Below the pieces are notes generated by a model. The model was not told the DNA's origin. It was given only the letters and a program-made list of their open reading frames with translations, and did not search any database. A stretch of DNA of 43,776 nucleotides from a virus. Shown in pieces: positions 17,509 to 24,970 of the stretch. The first letter of the stretch is position 1; the number at the start of each line of letters is the position of its first letter. Made by a program: the position numbers and the translations under genes. The DNA lies in the IMG/VR virus record IMGVR_UViG_3300010885_020890, positions 1-43,776 of that record. One strand, written 5' to 3'.

Positions 17509-17949
17509 TTAAAAACGTGATGCTCTTGCAGCCATCTTATCAACGGTAGAACGTTCTGGATTACGACCATCGCCTATTGGCGCACTGCTTTGTTGTGGTT
17601 CTGTTGTTGGTTGTTCCGCACCCATATCTAAATCAGGTTGTGGTGCCGCATCAAGATCACTTTCTAGTTCACCAATTGGTTCCTCACCAACATCGTCATC
17701 TGTTCCACCAATAGTAATGTAATCTTCATTAGCATCACCGATCAATTCATCAAGTGCTGGAAATTGTTTTTTCAAACCTTCTAATGCTTCCCAGTTAAAA
17801 CTATAACCAGCATTATTCATAAGATTTGTTAAATTACGCATTGGAATTTTTGTACCAGGTTCTACTTTATTTTGCAACATTTGCAAAATAGTCATGAGTG
17901 AACCAACTTCACTTCTTACAAAATCTGGCGCAACTTCCAAGAGTTTCAT
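17509..17949 (-). CDS. acidic virion-cluster hypothetical protein
   Basis: A 146-aa protein starting with ATG at 17947-17949, 2 bp after the upstream gene's stop. The N-terminal half (about 1-75) looks globular and helical with NLTNLMNNAGYSFNWEAL. The middle (about 75-125) is very acidic and Pro/Gln-rich, hence disordered. The end is basic: RSTVDKMAARASRF. An acidic linker with a basic tail is common in head-scaffold or neck-associated proteins of T4-like phages, but no specific assignment is justified. It is tightly coupled to the 307-aa gene upstream. Confidence 0.55.
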   Translation of the reverse strand: MKLLEVAPDFVRSEVGSLMTILQMLQNKVEPGTKIPMRNLTNLMNNAGYSFNWEALEGLKKQFPALDELIGDANEDYITIGGTDDDVGEEPIGELESDLDAAPQPDLDMGAEQPTTEPQQSSAPIGDGRNPERSTVDKMAARASRF

Positions 17950-17951
17950 TA

Positions 17952-18875
17952 TTAAACTCTCTTACCACGACCCAATTCAGCAGTTCCACCTACAGCACTA
18001 TCAGCAGTATCCAAATCACCGCCATCACGTGGAGGCATTGGTGCTTCTGCGCCACTTACACCGCCCATATCAGGATCAGCATTCAAATCACCAATTGGAG
18101 CAGAGTCTGGAACTGACCCCATTGGGGCTTGAGCATATACACCACGACTTGCATTATCAAGTGTATCACGTGCAGTGTTTGCTGCATCTAATAAACTTTG
18201 TAATGTTTGCTTGGTTGAATCATTAAATGAATTGGCTTGTTCCATACCAATTTCATCTTTCATAGCACTTACAAGTGCTGGCAGTTGTTCGTTCTGCATA
18301 TCACTGATCTTTGCAACAATATCCTGAACAGTATCAGCAAGGTCACGTGCAGCCATTGTAACACGAGCCTGTTCAATTTCACCTTCGGTTAGTGCTGGTG
18401 GAAGATTGATGCTTTCATTTTTTGCCATCTTTGTAGCAGTAGCATACATGACATCTTTGCCACGCTTGCCATAACGTTTTTTAAAATCGCCAGCTTTTCC
18501 TTTAAGAGCCATTGCATAATGCTCACGCTTCTTAAGTTCAGCTGGTGTCAACTCACGTTCGTTAAGTTGAGTCATGCAATATGCATCAATTGCTTGTAAT
18601 TTTTCTGCGATAATTTTACGACCGTGTGCCATTTCATTCTTCCATGTTTCAAGGACTTTAGACACCATAACAGCTTCCATATATTTTGGATTGCGTTCTG
18701 CATGATGAACTTGTGAACTCTTACGAATAGTGTTAATTTGACTTTGTACAGTTTCAAGCATCTGGTTAACAGCACCTTCTTTAAGACTGCCAAGATTAAG
18801 TTTCCATTTATAAACTTTCTCTAATTGCTTGTTTAGTTCTGCTGCAGAAGTATTATTAAATTCTTTAACAAACAT
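17952..18875 (-). CDS. virion-cluster protein with charged helical core
   Basis: A 307-aa protein starting with ATG at 18873-18875, with AAGGA upstream and a late-type promoter at 18896-18903. Residues about 80-155 are strongly helical and charged, including ELKKREHYAMALKG and DFKKRYGKRGKDVMYATAT, a basic motif I would expect to be conserved in this phage group. The last 70 residues are Gly/Pro/Asp-rich and disordered (GAEAPMPPRDGGD). A prohead-core, portal-associated or similar head role is plausible given the late promoter and context. The specific function is unknown. Confidence 0.58.
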   Translation of the reverse strand: MFVKEFNNTSAAELNKQLEKVYKWKLNLGSLKEGAVNQMLETVQSQINTIRKSSQVHHAERNPKYMEAVMVSKVLETWKNEMAHGRKIIAEKLQAIDAYCMTQLNERELTPAELKKREHYAMALKGKAGDFKKRYGKRGKDVMYATATKMAKNESINLPPALTEGEIEQARVTMAARDLADTVQDIVAKISDMQNEQLPALVSAMKDEIGMEQANSFNDSTKQTLQSLLDAANTARDTLDNASRGVYAQAPMGSVPDSAPIGDLNADPDMGGVSGAEAPMPPRDGGDLDTADSAVGGTAELGRGKRV

Positions 18876-18895
18876 GTTAATGTCCTTGTTTAAGT

Positions 18896-18903
18896 TATTT
18901 ATT
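18896..18903 (-). promoter_or_regulatory. late-type promoter box
   Basis: AATAAATA on the minus strand, one mismatch from TATAAATA, 20 bp before the ATG at 18875 with AAGGA between. It overlaps the stop codon of the next upstream gene (18899). Confidence 0.45.
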
Positions 18904-19333
18904 GCAAACAGAGACTTTTTTCTAATTCTCTCAACTGTTGTTCAAGCAAATCAAGATTAGTCTCTACATTTTCTAATCTGTCATTTAAGATAGGATTATA
19001 TTTTGTTTTTAGTCTGATTCTAAATCTTTCTTTATCATCTAATAACATATCTAGTTGATGGTCGTATGAAACCATTTTGTGTGAATCAATATAGCGTTTT
19101 TTTGTCACAAGTGCGGCAAAGAGTATGGCAATGCGACGTTGTTTAAAAGTAGAAAGTACTGTTTTTTGACGTTCTACATTCCACACACCGTTATCATTCT
19201 TGATTTTAATATCATTGACAACAAAAGTGTTACCAACTGATTTTACAATGATGTTGCCGTGTTTAGACAAATCATTATAAGAATCAGTGATAAACTTTGC
19301 TATTTTGTTGAATTGCTGTTTTTCGCTGTTCAT
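18899..19333 (-). CDS. hypothetical protein, probably leaderless early-type gene
   Basis: A 144-aa protein starting with ATG at 19331-19333. There is no Shine-Dalgarno. A near-consensus promoter (TTGACA, 17 bp, TAAGAT) ends exactly 6 nt before the ATG, so the transcript should start at or next to it. The protein has a beta-prone N-terminal half (IIVKSVGNTFVVND), a helical TFKQRRIAILFAALVTKKRYID block and a C-terminal coiled-coil-like run LENVETNLDLLEQQLRELEKS. No family is recognised. It has a sigma70-type promoter although its neighbours look late, which hints at a regulatory or early role. Confidence 0.6.
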   Translation of the reverse strand: MNSEKQQFNKIAKFITDSYNDLSKHGNIIVKSVGNTFVVNDIKIKNDNGVWNVERQKTVLSTFKQRRIAILFAALVTKKRYIDSHKMVSYDHQLDMLLDDKERFRIRLKTKYNPILNDRLENVETNLDLLEQQLRELEKSLCLQ

Positions 19334-19339
19334 AATTGT

Positions 19340-19368
19340 ATCTTACCAAACAGCAATGTATTTGTCAA
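19340..19368 (-). promoter_or_regulatory. sigma70-type promoter, leaderless arrangement
   Basis: On the minus strand, TTGACA at 19363-19368, a 17-bp spacer and TAAGAT at 19340-19345. Six bases then separate the -10 box from the ATG at 19333. It lies directly beside the stop codon of the preceding gene at 19369. Confidence 0.7.
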
Positions 19369-19641
19369 TTAAGTATGTGCTTTTGCAACATAAATTATTA
19401 AGCCCAATAGGGCTGTTAGTAGTGAGCCAATAATGCCAATTCCTAAGCCAACGAGTTTTTTATAAGCCAAAGTTTCTTTTTCGATTAACATGTTTTTAAT
19501 TTCGCTGACAATGGTTTCGACCTTTGCAAGTCTTGCTTCCATAGTGTCCATTTTAGTATCCATTTGTTCATAACGCTCTGCACAGATGTCAACATGCGCT
19601 TCCAAACTTTGACGCTCAATATCGTAAGGTTTTTTTGCCAT
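19369..19641 (-). CDS. coiled coil plus C-terminal membrane segment, holin/XhlA-like candidate
   Basis: A 90-aa protein. I choose the ATG at 19639-19641, 8 nt behind GGAG, over an upstream in-frame start. Residues about 12-55 form a heptad-like coiled coil (YEQMDTKMDTMEARLAKVET). Residues about 64-86 are one hydrophobic segment, GLGIGIIGSLLTALLGLIIYV, followed by a short basic tail. This architecture, a cytoplasmic coiled coil then one C-terminal helix, is that of XhlA-type haemolysin/holin-associated proteins. It may be a holin, an antiholin or a membrane anchor. A late-type promoter at 19667-19674 fits a lysis-time gene. No endolysin gene is adjacent. Confidence 0.6.
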   Translation of the reverse strand: MAKKPYDIERQSLEAHVDICAERYEQMDTKMDTMEARLAKVETIVSEIKNMLIEKETLAYKKLVGLGIGIIGSLLTALLGLIIYVAKAHT

Positions 19642-19666
19642 AACAACTCCATGCAGTAGCAAATAT

Positions 19667-19674
19667 TATTTATG
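19667..19674 (-). promoter_or_regulatory. late-type promoter box
   Basis: CATAAATA on the minus strand, one mismatch from TATAAATA. The leader of about 20 nt contains GGAG before the ATG at 19641. Confidence 0.5.
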
Positions 19675-19680
19675 AATCAC

Positions 19681-20028
19681 TTAAATCATTAAAAAGTGGG
19701 TGTTTTTGTGTTCGCTGTCGATAAGTGCACAGTTTATGTCAAATTTAATAGTTTCATTAAGTCCAGATATAATGGGAAGATGCTGAACTATTTTTTCAAG
19801 TTCTATAATATCTATTTCTTGATTAGAATCAAAGTCAAATATCCAGACATTATGAAAACCATTATAGACATTACCAAAATCTAATCCAGTTAAATCTCTA
19901 TGTATTTTTTTTGGAAAATTTTGTATTTCAAAATCACAATATAAACTTATAGATTGCATAAGTGAAATCCAATTTTTATTTGGATTTGTTTCAGTTCCTA
20001 AATCTACAAGTGTTAAACAACGTATCAT
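19681..20028 (-). CDS. hypothetical protein
   Basis: A 115-aa protein starting with ATG at 20026-20028. It has a beta/alpha pattern: MIRCLTLVDLG at the start, VWIFDFDSNQEIDIIELEKIVQHL in the middle, and FDINCALIDSEHKNTHFLMI at the end. No signature residues are recognised. The bases before the ATG (ACAATT) equal those before the gene at 19333, and a TATATA lies at the corresponding distance, but no -35 box is seen. It lies just downstream of a strong terminator at 20045-20072, so it needs its own promoter or readthrough. Confidence 0.5.
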   Translation of the reverse strand: MIRCLTLVDLGTETNPNKNWISLMQSISLYCDFEIQNFPKKIHRDLTGLDFGNVYNGFHNVWIFDFDSNQEIDIIELEKIVQHLPIISGLNETIKFDINCALIDSEHKNTHFLMI

Positions 20029-20044
20029 AATTGTATATAGACAT

Positions 20045-20072
20045 AAAAAAAGGGCGGTAAAAATACCGCCCT
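20045..20072 (-). terminator. strong rho-independent terminator
   Basis: A GC-rich hairpin (AGGGCGGTA paired with TACCGCCCT) is followed on the minus strand by a run of T. It lies 25 bp after the stop of the 144-aa virion-type gene at 20097, implying that gene is transcribed strongly and on its own. Confidence 0.85.
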
Positions 20073-20096
20073 TGATTCTACTATATTCACATACTA

Positions 20097-20531
20097 TTAT
20101 GTATATGAAAGTTTGAAACCCTTGTTCACGAAAAGTGAAGTAGTTGCGTTGATGTTGTTGTTACCATAGTAACCAGCACCATTACCACCGTTACGAACAA
20201 TGTTCTGTACTGCTGTTGCAATACCAGCATCAGTTGTTGCATAACCTGCTGCACCTTCAAGAAGAAGACTGATGTTACCACCACTGCCTGTTTCAATCTG
20301 GTATGCAAGAACTGTTACGTTTGATGAAAGTGCCTTCATGATACCTTCAACGCCAAGGTTTACACCAAGTTCGTTTGTAAGGTCGGTAGCTGTACCACCA
20401 GTACCTGCAATATAACCCGCAAGAGCTACTGGTTGCTTACCAATGAAACTTGCACCTGCTGCTGTGCTGATAAAGCCCTTGCCGTCACCAACAAGACCAA
20501 CGTTACCATTTACACGATAAAAATCTGCCAT
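20097..20531 (-). CDS. putative abundant virion protein
   Basis: A 144-aa protein starting with ATG at 20529-20531 after GGAG. It is rich in Gly, Ala, Thr and Asn, low in charge, with VNGNVGLVGDGKGFISTAAGASFIG at the start broken into beta-like segments and NGGNGAGYYGNNN near the end. It has an exact T4 late promoter (20572-20579) and its own strong terminator. That pairing suggests high late expression, as for capsid decoration or tail-tube type proteins. No family is recognised, so the virion role is inferred from composition and regulation. Confidence 0.6.
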   Translation of the reverse strand: MADFYRVNGNVGLVGDGKGFISTAAGASFIGKQPVALAGYIAGTGGTATDLTNELGVNLGVEGIMKALSSNVTVLAYQIETGSGGNISLLLEGAAGYATTDAGIATAVQNIVRNGGNGAGYYGNNNINATTSLFVNKGFKLSYT

Positions 20532-20571
20532 TTTAATACTCCAAAAATTTGCGTCTTTGATACGCTAATAG

Positions 20572-20579
20572 TATTTATA
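20572..20579 (-). promoter_or_regulatory. exact T4-type late promoter
   Basis: TATAAATA on the minus strand, continued by CTATT, which equals the extended T4 late consensus TATAAATACTATT. It drives the 144-aa gene with a leader of about 35 nt. It is the best late-promoter match in the window. Confidence 0.75.
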
Positions 20580-20600
20580 ATTGTTTAAGAAAATACTTAC

Positions 20601-21551
20601 TTAAGCTGTAGGTTTTTTAATTGGTGGAACATTACGAAACAAACGTTTTTTTAATTCTGCTGTGGATGATGGATTATCAAGAATATTACTTAAGTTTTGT
20701 AAAACTGATGGATTATCTAAATCTAATCCTATATGTTTAGCTAAATCTTTTGTTGCATTTCTAACAGTGCCTGATTTAGCACCGCCAGTTTGTAAAGTTT
20801 TTAACCGTCTTTTCTCATACCAAAGTTGTGTTAATGTTCTAGCTAAAATTTCAATATCAGTGTTAGCAATTATTCCTTTTTTAGGATCAAATGTGAATCC
20901 TTTAAAATCTTCAAATAAATTTACACTTTCGTATTGTGAATATTTTGATTCTTCTTGTGGTCTTGATGCATTATTATATGCATTCTTGATTGAACCTGCA
21001 ATATTACCTGCTGCTGTTTTTAACCCTTTGCCAACCGCAGTTGCGCCTGTTGCTAAACCTCTGCCAGCAGCTTTTGCACCAGTAGCAATACCTCTGCCAG
21101 CAGCTTTTGCACCAGTAGCAATACCTCTGCCAGCAGCTTTTGCACCAGTGGATATTGCTGTTCCTACTGCATTACGTAATTTAGACGTTACATAAGTTTC
21201 ATCTGGAATCGGTTGTGTTGATGGTGGTGTAATTGAACCACCAAAATAACTATCTAAAACCTTTGTAAAATCTGGCTGTGAAGCATTAAAAAGACCAGCA
21301 CTATGATCCTGTAAATATTTTGTTAGATAACCTTGAAATTTTTCTAATCCAGCTTCTGGGGAATATTCTTCTTGATATTTGTATGGAGGAAGTATTTTTT
21401 GTGCTTTTTGAACATCTGCATTATATGTGTTTATTGCAGTTTGAATATATTTTTTAAAGGTATTCATGCTTGCACCAAAAGCATAATCTGAAGGATCATC
21501 AGTTGGTTTTGTTATAGCCGATACTTCGCTTATAAATTCACTTGCTCTCAT
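20601..21551 (-). CDS. protein with GAKAAGRG tandem repeats
   Basis: A 316-aa protein starting with ATG at 21549-21551, overlapping the 82-aa gene by 14 bp. It starts MRASEFISEV, then has a helical N-terminal domain to about residue 120. Residues about 132-180 hold four copies of an 11-residue Gly/Ala/Lys/Arg repeat (GIATGAKAAGR, the last one degenerate). A C-terminal domain (about 210-316) has LARTLTQLWYEKRRLKTLQ. The repeat is small-residue-rich and basic, consistent with a flexible or membrane- or DNA-contacting linker. Function unknown; the setting is virion-type. Confidence 0.58.
   Translation of the reverse strand: MRASEFISEVSAITKPTDDPSDYAFGASMNTFKKYIQTAINTYNADVQKAQKILPPYKYQEEYSPEAGLEKFQGYLTKYLQDHSAGLFNASQPDFTKVLDSYFGGSITPPSTQPIPDETYVTSKLRNAVGTAISTGAKAAGRGIATGAKAAGRGIATGAKAAGRGLATGATAVGKGLKTAAGNIAGSIKNAYNNASRPQEESKYSQYESVNLFEDFKGFTFDPKKGIIANTDIEILARTLTQLWYEKRRLKTLQTGGAKSGTVRNATKDLAKHIGLDLDNPSVLQNLSNILDNPSSTAELKKRLFRNVPPIKKPTA
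21058..21150 (-). repeat. 33-bp in-frame tandem repeat
   Basis: Two identical 33-bp units (21058-21090, 21091-21123) and a partial third (from 21124), each encoding 11 residues of the Gly/Ala/Lys/Arg repeat. A more diverged unit flanks them. The near identity at DNA level points to recent duplication by slippage or recombination. Confidence 0.85.
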
Positions 21552-21786
21552 TTATCTTTCTTAACCCACGAACAAATTTAGCTGGTTCTTGTGTACGTAT
21601 ACTATTTAATAAACGACGTTCAAGTTCTTCTGCCTCTGGAGTATCATATGTTTCACGAAGTTGGTTAATAAGATTGATAGCACTATTAATGATATGATTG
21701 GCACGACTTTCTAACACAAATCCAGTATCTTTGCCGATACTCATTTGACTTAATTCATCAAGGATACTACGAGATTGTTTACGCAA
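21538..21786 (-). CDS. small helical hypothetical protein
   Basis: An 82-aa protein starting with TTG at 21784-21786; GGAG lies about 10 nt upstream and no ATG is available before residue 15. It is predicted all-helical and charged: RSILDELSQM at the start, ANHIINSAINLINQLRETYD in the middle, and EAEELERRLLNSIR then KFVRGLRKI at the end. It overlaps the repeat-protein gene by 14 bp, so the two are coupled. A degenerate CCTAAATA box lies upstream near 21806. Function unknown. Confidence 0.55.
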   Translation of the reverse strand: MRKQSRSILDELSQMSIGKDTGFVLESRANHIINSAINLINQLRETYDTPEAEELERRLLNSIRTQEPAKFVRGLRKINESK

Positions 21787-21824
21787 AATTAATTTACTCC
21801 AAAATTATTTAGGGATTTTTGCAC

Positions 21825-22832
21825 TTATGGAACTTTTCCACAAACATTATCGCACTGTATTAATCGACCATTTTCATAGCTATCTTTAGTCCATGCACTT
21901 TCAATACTAGTAAACCATTTGATGCAAGTTTCCAATTCATATTCATGCAAACTATTATGTTTTACTAATGGTTTAATTTGTCGATTAACAAAACCATTAA
22001 AACCTTGGTCATATGTAAGCGGATTAAATGCCATATAACAACAAGGATAAACTAATCCATTTGCTGCAATGTAGATTGAGTTATTGTCTTTTGTAAAGCA
22101 ATTGTGTGTCATTCCTTCTAGATAAGGTTTATGATGATAGGTTTTATTTGGATCGATATGAAATTTAATTATATCGTTGATATCCGTAAATCCATTATAA
22201 TTACCCATAGTGCCAACTAGTTTTCCATTACGGTCAAATATTGGACCAGTATTGCGTCCATGATCTACAATTTCAAATTTTGTAAATCCTAATTTTTTAG
22301 AAAGTTCTTGTGCTTCTTCAATCTGATGTTTGTTATGATCAAATCGTATCATTTTCCAAATAGCAACACCACCAGCGTCCATGTAAGTTTTGGCGTTTTG
22401 AAGTATTCGATTAAAATTTGTATCTTGGCGATATATTGCGTGTGTATCTTCTAACCCATCTAAACAAAACTCAATAATCATATCTCGAAATTTGCCAAGT
22501 TCGTGCCAAAATTCACTATTTCTTGCACTACCATTTGTGCTTATTCGTATTCCTAATGGCTTGTAACTTGATTTAAAATATTCTAATATTGCAATAGATT
22601 CTAAATTAGCTGTAAAATCACCAAAGTTTCCATTAAGCAATATACCACGAACAAGTTGTTTTATAAATTGTGGAGAAAATGATTTTTTAACTAATTCAAG
22701 TGTCAAATTTGTTTCTTCATAACCTCTATTATATGGATAACCAAATAAATTTCTTGGACAAAGTGGACATCTTGCATTGCAGAATGAACTAAATTCCATA
22801 TGTAGATGTTGTACATTTTTTAATTCTATCAT
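21825..22832 (-). CDS. radical SAM protein with SPASM-like C-terminus
   Basis: A 335-aa protein starting with ATG at 22830-22832, overlapping the preceding radical SAM gene by 4 bp (ATGA). The cluster motif CNARCPLC (C18, C22, C25) sits close to the N-terminus, in the order SPASM-type enzymes use. The C-terminal region from about residue 245 has further cysteines: HNCFTKD, NGLVYPCCYMAF, LETCIKW and CDNVCGKVP, enough for an auxiliary iron-sulfur cluster. SPASM enzymes usually modify peptides or proteins. No precursor-peptide gene is evident next to it. It probably acts together with the overlapping upstream gene. Confidence 0.82.
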   Translation of the reverse strand: MIELKNVQHLHMEFSSFCNARCPLCPRNLFGYPYNRGYEETNLTLELVKKSFSPQFIKQLVRGILLNGNFGDFTANLESIAILEYFKSSYKPLGIRISTNGSARNSEFWHELGKFRDMIIEFCLDGLEDTHAIYRQDTNFNRILQNAKTYMDAGGVAIWKMIRFDHNKHQIEEAQELSKKLGFTKFEIVDHGRNTGPIFDRNGKLVGTMGNYNGFTDINDIIKFHIDPNKTYHHKPYLEGMTHNCFTKDNNSIYIAANGLVYPCCYMAFNPLTYDQGFNGFVNRQIKPLVKHNSLHEYELETCIKWFTSIESAWTKDSYENGRLIQCDNVCGKVP

Positions 22833-23971
22833 CTTTTTAATAATTCACTTATTTCAGGAAATATTTCTTCAAAACGTTCATCTCTATAACTATCATGCAA
22901 TTTAGTTTTTATAAAAAACTCATCTAGCAATGATTCATCATTATCAAAAACCCAATTTGAGATGTTTCTAATATCTTTGTTTTTGCTTGATAACAATTTA
23001 TCTACTACAAATTTTTTATTTTTTTCTGGAAAAATTGAACACTTATAGTATGCTGGACTGTTTATTCTACCCAACCATGGTTTAGGTAGATTGTTTTTAT
23101 AAATGTATTCAAAAAATTCAGGCAAATAATAAATTGTAAAAACACTCACTGTTGTGCTTATACTTAATTTTATATTTGGTTTTTTAGAGATAATATCTCT
23201 GTATTTGAATAAATTTTGTTTTACTTCACTCCATGAAGCGTTCTTTCTATTATACTCAAATCTTTTACCAATATCATCTATACTGACTTGGATGTCAACC
23301 AATCCAATATTTTCAAATAAACTCCAGTATTTTTCATCAGGGAATATTGTGCAATTAGTGCTATAATGTAATTTTATTTTGTTAGCATTTTTTGATTTGG
23401 TAAGAATCGATAACAATTCTAAATGTTTATCATTGTCATACAAGAATGGTTCACCACCGTGGATATGTATCTCTACAACATTTTCGCATAATTCTAAAAT
23501 ATTTTTCCATTCATGAGTAGATTCTAATAAATTATTTGATATTTTATCGCCATATACATCTTTATATTCTTTAATCCAACTGCTACTTGATTTTGGACTA
23601 CAAATACGGCATTTTAAATTACATATGTTGCTTAAAGGTAATGATAACAATAAAGTATCGGGATTAAATAAATCAACTGTTTCAAATTCTTTTTGCCATG
23701 TAGCATTATCTAATTTTCGCTTACTTGGATAGTTTACATCTTCTTCTTTCCAACATCGCTCACATGCTGCTGGTTTTTTTCCAGATAAAAAATCTTCTTT
23801 TAATTTTTTCAACGATGCACTATTTTTGTATTCTTCAATCGATACATTTTTTATATTGTGTTTTTCCCATCCGTCAACTTTTCCATTTAGTTTACAGCAC
23901 GGTTTTATATAGCCATCGTTGTCTAGATCAATTCCAACCCAAGGTTGATAGCAAAAATTTGGTAAATCCAT
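22829..23971 (-). CDS. radical SAM protein with N-terminal twitch-like Cys region
   Basis: A 380-aa protein. I choose the ATG at 23969-23971, since MDLPNFCYQPW begins right at the first expected Cys; an upstream TTG start would add 15 residues. N-terminal cysteines (C7, C25, C26, C70, C73, in KPCCKLNG and CERCWK) resemble a twitch-type cluster. The radical SAM motif CNLKCRIC follows (C117, C121, C124), then HIHGGEPFLY as the SAM-binding GGE motif. It is very Asn/Lys/Ile-rich. A TATAAATA box lies only 9 bp upstream. Function unknown; forms a two-gene unit with the next radical SAM gene. Confidence 0.8.
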   Translation of the reverse strand: MDLPNFCYQPWVGIDLDNDGYIKPCCKLNGKVDGWEKHNIKNVSIEEYKNSASLKKLKEDFLSGKKPAACERCWKEEDVNYPSKRKLDNATWQKEFETVDLFNPDTLLLSLPLSNICNLKCRICSPKSSSSWIKEYKDVYGDKISNNLLESTHEWKNILELCENVVEIHIHGGEPFLYDNDKHLELLSILTKSKNANKIKLHYSTNCTIFPDEKYWSLFENIGLVDIQVSIDDIGKRFEYNRKNASWSEVKQNLFKYRDIISKKPNIKLSISTTVSVFTIYYLPEFFEYIYKNNLPKPWLGRINSPAYYKCSIFPEKNKKFVVDKLLSSKNKDIRNISNWVFDNDESLLDEFFIKTKLHDSYRDERFEEIFPEISELLKR

Positions 23972-23979
23972 TAGAAAAA

Positions 23980-23987
23980 TATTTATA
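23980..23987 (-). promoter_or_regulatory. late-type box before the radical SAM pair
   Basis: An exact TATAAATA on the minus strand, but only 8 bp separate it from the ATG at 23971, leaving almost no leader and no Shine-Dalgarno. In AT-rich DNA this may be chance. Confidence 0.3.
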
Positions 23988-24002
23988 TCTATATTTTTTT
24001 CA

Positions 24003-24010
24003 TGTAAATA
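24003..24010 (+). promoter_or_regulatory. late-type box for the plus-strand gene at 24035
   Basis: TGTAAATA on the plus strand, one mismatch from TATAAATA, 24 bp before the ATG at 24035. It is divergent from the box at 23980-23987. Confidence 0.35.
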
Positions 24011-24034
24011 TACCAACCATAGAAGTTAAAAGGC

Positions 24035-24919
24035 ATGCAACTTAAAATAACATTGTGTAATCCACATGATCTTACGCAAGAATATGGTTTGTATTTTGAT
24101 TTAGGTAAAACAAACACTGTTGCAAAGTGGAAACATAAAGTTGAAGAAGCACAATCTAAAAATTATCTAATAGATGATCCAGAAAGATTTTATGGATTCT
24201 ATGATTATGAAAAAGAAAAAGATATTGCACTATCACGTATAAACAGTTGCATAGATACAATTAACTCTCATGCTATAATTATAGATCGTTATTTGACAAA
24301 CATTGAAGATACTGACACACTTAATTATCTTCATCATATCTTTGAAGAATACCATGGATTACTTGACAAGCAAACGCATAACTTTTATATAACCGCAAAC
24401 CAAAAAGTAAGAAATGCTCTTTGTAATTTAAACATATTGGTACATAGAGTAGAAAACGTCTTATATAAAAATACCAAAAGATTTGTAGTTACATATTTTG
24501 GTTTGCCTAAAACAGATACACTTAATGATGATGATTTTAATAACATGACCTGCCAATATGAATTTGGTGGGTTGTATTTAAATTATGTAGAAATAGGTAA
24601 AACTATTGAGGATTTAGTAAGAGACAACGATGAATATATTGACGATGATGCAGTAAAACCTTGGAATTTTTTTAGCGCAGATTTTACAGTAAAATTTAAT
24701 TCAGTTTCCCACGAAGAAGCATTAAAAGTTGAACAAGAATGCAAAAAATATTATGAAGAAAACTATGATTTCTTCAAAAATTTAGGTTATCCAAAATTTA
24801 CTAATCAATTAAAACCAGGCAAAATTAAGATTGGACAACTTGTGTATTCCAATAGGGATGATGTTATAAACCAAATAAAAAATCATCAATATGTAAAATT
24901 AGTAAATTTTTACTCATAA
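24035..24919 (+). CDS. hypothetical protein
   Basis: A 294-aa protein starting with ATG at 24035-24037, with AAAAGG directly upstream at short spacing. It has a beta-prone start (MQLKITLCNPHDLTQEYGLYFDLG), a long helical middle with HHIFEEYHGLLDKQ and NQKVRNALCNLNILVHRVENV, and a beta-prone end with FTVKFNSVSHEEALK. No catalytic motif is recognised. It is on the plus strand, upstream of and probably co-transcribed with the C-family polymerase gene 51 bp later. Confidence 0.6.
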   Translation: MQLKITLCNPHDLTQEYGLYFDLGKTNTVAKWKHKVEEAQSKNYLIDDPERFYGFYDYEKEKDIALSRINSCIDTINSHAIIIDRYLTNIEDTDTLNYLHHIFEEYHGLLDKQTHNFYITANQKVRNALCNLNILVHRVENVLYKNTKRFVVTYFGLPKTDTLNDDDFNNMTCQYEFGGLYLNYVEIGKTIEDLVRDNDEYIDDDAVKPWNFFSADFTVKFNSVSHEEALKVEQECKKYYEENYDFFKNLGYPKFTNQLKPGKIKIGQLVYSNRDDVINQIKNHQYVKLVNFYS

Positions 24920-24970
24920 AAAATATAAATTAAATATATTATTGGCACATTTAGGCAAAAAGGGCAATCA

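Noticed and set aside
20029-20040. A seventh leaderless promoter before the gene at 20028
   Set aside because: The bases next to the ATG match the gene at 19333 and a TATATA is present, but no -35 box or extended -10 is seen and the region is the end of a terminator.
21058-21150. Direct 33-bp repeats that could suggest a CRISPR array or iterons
   Set aside because: The units are adjacent without spacers, in frame with an intact coding sequence, and encode a protein repeat.
23980-23987. Exact late box as a firm promoter for the radical SAM pair
   Set aside because: It is too near the ATG to leave a leader or Shine-Dalgarno and lies in very AT-rich DNA; kept only as a low-confidence feature.
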